Program-made: the position numbers and the translations under genes | The notes under the pieces: model-generated | What the model was told of the DNA's origin: nothing | The model's input: only the letters and a program-made list of their open reading frames with translations | Databases searched by the model: none | In this document: positions 1 through 5,740 of the stretch, in pieces | How positions within the stretch are numbered: position 1 is the stretch's first letter | How the letters are laid out: each line of letters starts with the position of its first letter | Assembly: GCA_028820035.1 (NCBI GenBank) | Contig: JAPPKI010000418.1 | Coordinates: 1 to 5,740, forward strand | Reading direction: 5' to 3' | DNA: 5,740 nt | DNA from: a bacterium | Lineage (GTDB): Bacteria > Actinomycetota > Acidimicrobiia > Acidimicrobiales > Bin134

Positions 1-395
1 GCACTGAAGCGCTCACCGTTATCGATGTGAACACCGGCAAGAACGTCGGCGACTCCAACCTGGAGGAGACCGTGTTCCGCAACAACCTGGAGGCGGCTCA
101 GGAGATTCCCCGGCAGCTCCGGTTGCGCGACATCGGCGGGATCATCGTGATCGACTTCGTGGACATGGAGAAGCGGGGCAACCGCGAAGAGCTCATGAAG
201 GTGTTCCGGGAGTCGCTGGCTTGGGACAAGACCCGCACCCAGGTGCTGGACATCTCCGAGTTGGGCCTGGTTGAGATGACCCGCAAGCGCATTGGCGAGG
301 GCCTGCTGGAGTCGTGCTCTTCGGTCTGCCCCACCTGCGATGGACGAGGCCTGGAGCTCGACCGACAGCTAGTAAGAACCCGTCGAGACGGGTAG
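1..395 (+). CDS. rne: Ribonuclease E/G, C-terminal part (5' end outside window)
   Basis: This is the last 130 residues of an RNase E/G family endoribonuclease, which cleaves single-stranded RNA during mRNA decay and rRNA/tRNA maturation. The frame enters at base 3 and ends at TAG 393-395. Visible catalytic features, counted from the first whole codon, are TVIDVNTGK with the metal-binding Asp at residue 8, LRDIGGIIVIDFVDM with the second metal-binding Asp at residue 51, and a zinc-link CPTC at residues 109-112 followed by DGRG. In E. coli RNase E the corresponding aspartates are D303 and D346, and the zinc-link is CPRC; this is from memory. Only 14 residues follow the zinc-link, so neither the small C-terminal domain of RNase G nor the long scaffold tail of E. 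coli RNase E is present. The fragment cannot separate Rne from Rng. rplU starts 10 nt downstream, consistent with one operon. Confidence 0.95.
   Translation, partial: TEALTVIDVNTGKNVGDSNLEETVFRNNLEAAQEIPRQLRLRDIGGIIVIDFVDMEKRGNREELMKVFRESLAWDKTRTQVLDISELGLVEMTRKRIGEGLLESCSSVCPTCDGRGLELDRQLVRTRRDG
378..393 (+). other. Perfect 6-bp hairpin over the rne stop codon
   Basis: ACCCGT (378-383) and ACGGGT (388-393) are perfect reverse complements around a CGAG tetraloop. The last base of the 3' arm is the first base of the rne TAG stop. No T-run follows, so it does not look like an intrinsic terminator. It ends 12 nt before the rplU start codon, which lacks a well-spaced Shine-Dalgarno sequence. It could therefore affect rplU initiation or mark a processing site. 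The structure is seen in the sequence; any function is inference. Confidence 0.35.
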
Positions 396-405
396 CCTTG
401 GACAG

Positions 406-711
406 GTGTATGCCGTTATCCGCACCGGCGGAAAGCAGTACAAGGTTGAAGAGGGCCAGATCCTCGATGTGGAGCTGCTGGGCGAACCCGGGGCTGAGGT
501 CGAGCTGATCCCGCTGTTGTTGGTGGACGGCGACTCGGTGACCGCCGCCCCCGATCAGCTCGGCAAGGCCAAGGTCACCGCCACAGTGGTGGACTCGGTC
601 AAAGACCGCAAGATCAACGGTTTCACTTACAAGAACAAGAGCAACCAGCGTCGGCGGTGGGGCCATCGCCAGCGCAAGTCTCGCATTCAGATCACGGCGA
701 TCAAGGCGTAG
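406..711 (+). CDS. rplU: 50S ribosomal protein L21
   Basis: The 101-residue product matches bL21, which binds 23S rRNA in the large subunit (E. coli L21 has 103 residues). It opens with the family signature [18 protein letters not shown]. It continues through the [11 protein letters not shown] strand region and ends with the basic RNA-binding segment [23 protein letters not shown]. The start is GTG 406: the frame upstream reads back to a TAA at 373-375 with no other ATG, GTG or TTG, and the conserved sequence begins directly at this codon. The only nearby purine-rich run, GGACAG at 400-405, abuts the start and is too close to be a good ribosome binding site. Translation may be coupled to rne, whose stop is 10 nt upstream. 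The stop is TAG 709-711. Confidence 0.98.
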   Translation: MYAVIRTGGKQYKVEEGQILDVELLGEPGAEVELIPLLLVDGDSVTAAPDQLGKAKVTATVVDSVKDRKINGFTYKNKSNQRRRWGHRQRKSRIQITAIKA

Positions 712-716
712 AGGAG
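712..716 (+). promoter_or_regulatory. Ribosome binding site of rpmA
   Basis: AGGAG directly follows the rplU stop and lies 6 nt before ATG 723. It fixes the rpmA start there and argues against an upstream in-frame start at 657, inside rplU, which would add 22 residues with no L27 similarity. Confidence 0.85.
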
Positions 717-722
717 CGAACG

Positions 723-3416
<2,694 letters not shown>

Positions 3417-3423
<7 letters not shown>

Positions 3424-3458
3424 TCGGCCCTGGTTACCGCCTGACAAATGCAGCCCTG
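3417..3458. repeat. Three GCCCTG copies at the proB/murJ convergent junction
   Basis: GCCCTG occurs at 3417-3422, 3427-3432 and 3453-3458. The first and third are part of a longer identical 9-mer, GCCCTGATC (3417-3425 and 3453-3461), 36 nt apart. The third can also form a weak 4-bp hairpin with GGGC 3463-3466. These flank both stop codons. Short GC-rich repeats like this may be chance. Confidence 0.3.
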
Positions 3459-5128
3459 ATCCGGGCCATGGCCTGCTCCATCAGGGTGGCGGCTTCCTCA
3501 GCCGCGGCCACCCCGGAGCCCCGCCCGAGGATCACATACACCCCTCCGGTTACCAGCAAAGCCACCGGCGCGGCCACCAACAGCGGCAGGGGTTCAAAGG
3601 CCCAGGCCAGCACTCCGCCCAGCACCGCGGCCGACAGGGCGGCAACCGCCAGGCGTCTCATCGGACCTCGCACCGGCTGGCGGCGGCGCAGCAGATAGCG
3701 GATCCGATGGCGCAGGATGCCGTACTCCACCCAGGCTGCCACCGTGCTGCCCAGGGCCAGGCCCACCGCTCCCAGCCGCACCGCGCCCTCGGCCCGATCG
3801 GCGTCCGACAGCGGTGACAGCACCTGGAAGTCGCCCAGCCGCTCCACGCTGCCGTTGACCACCCCATAGGAGTCGAAGCTGAACATGAGCAGAATCCCGA
3901 CCCCGGCGGCCAGCACCACTCGCACTACCGCCACCCGGGCCGGGCCTTTGGCATCGCCTGCCGCGAAGCAGGCGTTCTGAAGCAGGCGAGATGACGCCGA
4001 GGCCACTAGCCCCAAGGAGTAAGCGGCCAGGATCCACCACACCTGCACGGTCTGGTCGCCACTGAACTGCCCCCGCTCCAGCAGCGCCCCCACGATCAAC
4101 CCGCCCAGGGTGATGAACGCCACCGCCGAGTACAGAACGTAGAACCCGATCCGGTCGAGGCCGGCTTGAAGCCGGCGCACCAGTGCTTCGGCGTCGCCTT
4201 GCTCCCGGGCCATCTCCGGCAGGTCGCTGGCCGCCACGCTCATGGCGAACAGGCTGATGGGCAGGAAATAGATCACCTGGGCGAATCCCAACGCGGCGAT
4301 GGCCCCGCCGGCGAGCAGCCCGGCCAGGATCAAGTCCACGTAGGCCGACACCTGCACCACCCCCCGACCGATGAACGCCGGCCCGAACCGGTTGAGCACC
4401 GTGCGCACATCGAGGCGCCGCCAGTTCAGGCTGAGCCGAAGCGACGGGACGAGGCGCAGCACCAGCGGTACCTGCACCAAGAATTGGAGGGCGCCGCCCA
4501 CCACGACCCCCCAAGCCGCCATCTTGGCCACGTCGGAGGCCCGGGTGGAGGGATCCACGTCATGCCACACCAGCCAAGCCCCCACCATGAACGCCACTTG
4601 TGCGGCGTTCCAGATCACCGGTGCGGCAAAGGACAAGAAGAACCGGCGGTGGGCGCTCAGCACCCCCAGGGTCCACGCGGCCAGCACGATGAACCCGATC
4701 CCGGCGAACATCACCCGTACCAGCTCCACGGTTAGATCAGCAGTGTCGTCGGACAGCCGCCACAACAACAGCGACACCACCGGCTCGGCCAACATCCACC
4801 CGGCCAGCACCAATAGCCCGGTGACCACCGCCAACAGCCCGAACACTGCTCCGGCCAGACGCCCCGCGTCCTTGCGCCGCCCCTGCTCCACCAGCTGCGA
4901 GTAGATGGGGATGAAGGAGGCCGACAGCACCCCTTCGCCCAGCAGGTTTTGCAGCAGGCGGGGAATGGTCAAAGCGGCCCGGTAGGCATCGCCGATGCGG
5001 CCTGCGCCGATGAACGCGGCCACCGCCACCTCCCGGCCGATACCCGAAACGCGGGACAGGAAAATCCCCGCACCCACCAGGGCTGCTCCCTTGCCGCTGG
5101 GGCGCTCGGAGGTTGGTGTGTCAGCCAT
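3434..5128 (-). CDS. murJ: MurJ/MviN-type lipid II flippase
   Basis: The 564-residue polytopic membrane protein belongs to the MVF branch of the MOP superfamily. MurJ moves the peptidoglycan precursor lipid II across the cytoplasmic membrane. Family evidence at the N-terminus is FLSRVSGIGREV (23-34), GAGRIGDAYRAA (41-52) and IPRLLQNLLGEGVLSASFIPI (55-75), followed by many hydrophobic segments to about residue 535, consistent with around 14 helices. Arg26, Arg32 and Asp47 correspond to E. coli R18, R24 and D39. The R52 position is Gln60, and the R270 position appears to be Val285, in FAQVIYFLP. About 30 extra polar residues (419-450) lie between two late helices. Start ATG 5128 has AGAGG 7 nt upstream and leaves a short soluble N-tail. 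A TTG at 5215 would add 29 non-hydrophobic residues and has no such site. The stop is TAA 3434-3436. The family is clear, the exact substrate less so. Confidence 0.9.
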   Translation of the reverse strand: MADTPTSERPSGKGAALVGAGIFLSRVSGIGREVAVAAFIGAGRIGDAYRAALTIPRLLQNLLGEGVLSASFIPIYSQLVEQGRRKDAGRLAGAVFGLLAVVTGLLVLAGWMLAEPVVSLLLWRLSDDTADLTVELVRVMFAGIGFIVLAAWTLGVLSAHRRFFLSFAAPVIWNAAQVAFMVGAWLVWHDVDPSTRASDVAKMAAWGVVVGGALQFLVQVPLVLRLVPSLRLSLNWRRLDVRTVLNRFGPAFIGRGVVQVSAYVDLILAGLLAGGAIAALGFAQVIYFLPISLFAMSVAASDLPEMAREQGDAEALVRRLQAGLDRIGFYVLYSAVAFITLGGLIVGALLERGQFSGDQTVQVWWILAAYSLGLVASASSRLLQNACFAAGDAKGPARVAVVRVVLAAGVGILLMFSFDSYGVVNGSVERLGDFQVLSPLSDADRAEGAVRLGAVGLALGSTVAAWVEYGILRHRIRYLLRRRQPVRGPMRRLAVAALSAAVLGGVLAWAFEPLPLLVAAPVALLVTGGVYVILGRGSGVAAAEEAATLMEQAMARIRAAFVRR

Positions 5129-5135
5129 CGTCCTG

Positions 5136-5140
5136 CCTCT
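5136..5140 (-). promoter_or_regulatory. Ribosome binding site of murJ
   Basis: Read on the minus strand this is AGAGG, 7 nt before ATG 5128. It supports that codon over the upstream in-frame TTG at 5215. Confidence 0.65.
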
Positions 5141-5171
5141 GGATCGCCCCTTTGCTGCCAGACCGCGGGGC

Positions 5172-5201
5172 GTCGTTCGTGCCGTTGAGTCGTTGTTCAA
5201 C
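5172..5201. other. Short dyad and repeats in the murJ-proA intergenic region
   Basis: GTTGA 5184-5188 and TCAAC 5197-5201 form a 5-bp dyad with an 8-nt spacer. GTCGTT at 5172-5177, GCCGTT at 5181-5186 and GTCGTT at 5189-5194 form near-periodic direct repeats. They lie between the two divergent starts (131 nt, 5129-5259), where a shared operator could sit. I recognise no known regulator's site, and I found no convincing murJ -35/-10 pair here. Confidence 0.2.
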
Positions 5202-5247
5202 CGGTGGAATGCCAAAACACGCTACCGGAGCAACGGGTGCAGTCGGG

Positions 5248-5253
5248 TACGCT
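5248..5253 (+). promoter_or_regulatory. Putative -10 element of a leaderless proA promoter
   Basis: TACGCT fits the actinobacterial -10 pattern TANNNT. It ends 6 nt before GTG 5260, so transcription would begin at or next to the start codon. I see no clear -35 hexamer about 17-19 nt upstream, which is common for such promoters. A promoter is needed in this interval because murJ separates proA from the upstream operon. Confidence 0.5.
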
Positions 5254-5259
5254 CGCGCC

Positions 5260-5740
5260 GTGAGCGCCGATATACCTATGGCCGAGTTGGCCGACCGGGC
5301 CAAGGCCGCAGCCCGGGTTTTGGCCACTGCCGATACCGAGACCAAAAACCACGCACTGCTGTTGGCCGCCGACCAGCTGGAGCAGGCCCGAGACGATCTG
5401 TTGGAGGCCAACCAGGCCGACGTGGAGGCGGCCACCGCGTCGGGCATGAGTGCCACGCTGGTGGACCGGCTTCGGCTGACAGACTCCCGGTTGGAGGGAA
5501 TGGCCGGCGGTTTGCGCAAGGTCGCCGGCCTCGCCGACCCGGTGGGGGAGATCGTGGGCGGCTGGGTAGTGCCCTCCGGCTTGCGAATCAGCCAGGTGCG
5601 AGTGCCGCTGGGCGTGGTGGCCATCGTGTATGAGAGCCGCCCCAACGTGACCAGCGATGCCGCTGGCCTGTGCCTCAAGTCGGGCAACGCCGCCTTCTTG
5701 CGGGGATCGTCCAGCGCGCTGGGCTCCAACCTGGCCATCG
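5260..5740 (+). CDS. proA: Glutamate-5-semialdehyde dehydrogenase (gamma-glutamyl phosphate reductase), N-terminal part
   Basis: The first 160 residues of ProA are present; the gene runs off the window (E. coli ProA is 417 residues, so about 40 percent is seen). ProA reduces glutamyl 5-phosphate with NADPH to glutamate 5-semialdehyde, directly after ProB. Matching segments are AKAAARVLATADTETKN (14-30), EANQADVEAA (49-58), VDRLRLTDSRLEGMAGGLR (68-86), LADPVGEI (91-98), RVPLGVVAIVYESRPNVTSD (114-133) and LCLKSGNAAFLRGSSSALGSN (137-157). The catalytic cysteine lies outside the window. Two starts are possible: GTG 5260 (MSADIPMAEL) and ATG 5278 (MAELADRAK). Neither has a Shine-Dalgarno sequence. 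I prefer 5260 because of the -10-like TACGCT just upstream, which predicts a leaderless mRNA. Confidence 0.96.
   Translation, partial: MSADIPMAELADRAKAAARVLATADTETKNHALLLAADQLEQARDDLLEANQADVEAATASGMSATLVDRLRLTDSRLEGMAGGLRKVAGLADPVGEIVGGWVVPSGLRISQVRVPLGVVAIVYESRPNVTSDAAGLCLKSGNAAFLRGSSSALGSNLAI

Noticed and set aside
398..403. TTGGAC as a -35 element for an rplU promoter
   Set aside because: No TANNNT hexamer lies 16-19 nt downstream, and any such site would fall inside rplU.
657..722. In-frame N-terminal extension of L27
   Set aside because: It would lie inside rplU; ATG 723 has AGGAG and begins the family-typical N-terminus.
3464..3473. GGCCATGGCC palindrome inside the murJ 3' end
   Set aside because: A 10-bp palindrome of common GC-rich codons within coding sequence is expected by chance; no T-run or repeat context.
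4166..4904. Two plus-strand open frames opposite murJ
   Set aside because: The His/Pro/Gln- and Thr/Ser-rich products are what antisense reading of an Ala/Leu/Val-rich membrane protein gives; there is no recognisable domain.
5129..5215. 29-residue N-terminal extension of MurJ from a TTG codon
   Set aside because: The extension is polar and basic with no homology, and has no ribosome binding site, while ATG 5128 has AGAGG at good spacing.
5121..5738. Minus-strand open frame of 205 codons opposite proA
   Set aside because: It is a shadow of the conserved proA reading frame and also overlaps the start of murJ.

Overview
This is a high-GC stretch (roughly two thirds G+C) of a bacterial chromosome carrying only conserved housekeeping genes. 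The order rne/rng - rplU - rpmA - obg - proB - (...) - proA is the usual Actinomycetota (actinobacterial) arrangement. Other hints point the same way: GTG starts, an actinobacterial-looking ProA segment (LRGSSSALGSN), and a likely leaderless proA mRNA. A deep-branching class such as Acidimicrobiia is my guess from general resemblance; I have not tested it.

Layout. Positions 1-395 (+) hold the 3' end of an RNase E/G gene, cut by the window edge. Positions 406-711 (+) are rplU (ribosomal protein L21) and 723-974 (+) are rpmA (L27). Positions 1031-2329 (+) are obg (ribosome-assembly GTPase) and 2326-3423 (+) are proB (glutamate 5-kinase), which overlaps the obg stop by 4 nt. On the opposite strand, 3434-5128 (-) encodes a MurJ/MviN-type lipid II flippase that converges on proB with only 10 nt between the stop codons. 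From 5260 to the window end (+) is the 5' part of proA (glutamate-5-semialdehyde dehydrogenase), which lies divergent to murJ across a 131-nt intergenic region.

How the genes fit together. The first five genes are closely spaced and probably co-transcribed: an RNA-processing nuclease, two large-subunit ribosomal proteins, a GTPase that matures the large subunit, and the first enzyme of proline synthesis. ProB and ProA catalyse consecutive steps (glutamate to glutamyl phosphate to glutamate semialdehyde). Their genes are often adjacent, but here a reverse-oriented cell-wall gene separates them, so proA must have its own promoter. A TACGCT -10-like hexamer sits 6 nt before the proA GTG codon, and no Shine-Dalgarno sequence precedes either candidate proA start.

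I see no mobile element, CRISPR array, tRNA or rRNA gene, toxin-antitoxin pair or defence system, and nothing that looks like an undescribed system. The points worth a second look are the split proBA arrangement, the putative leaderless proA start, unusual residues and a periplasmic insertion in MurJ, a variant G4 motif in Obg, a very short RNase E/G tail, and a hairpin covering the rne stop just before an rplU start that lacks a well-spaced ribosome binding site. No stretch longer than 300 nt is without a gene.
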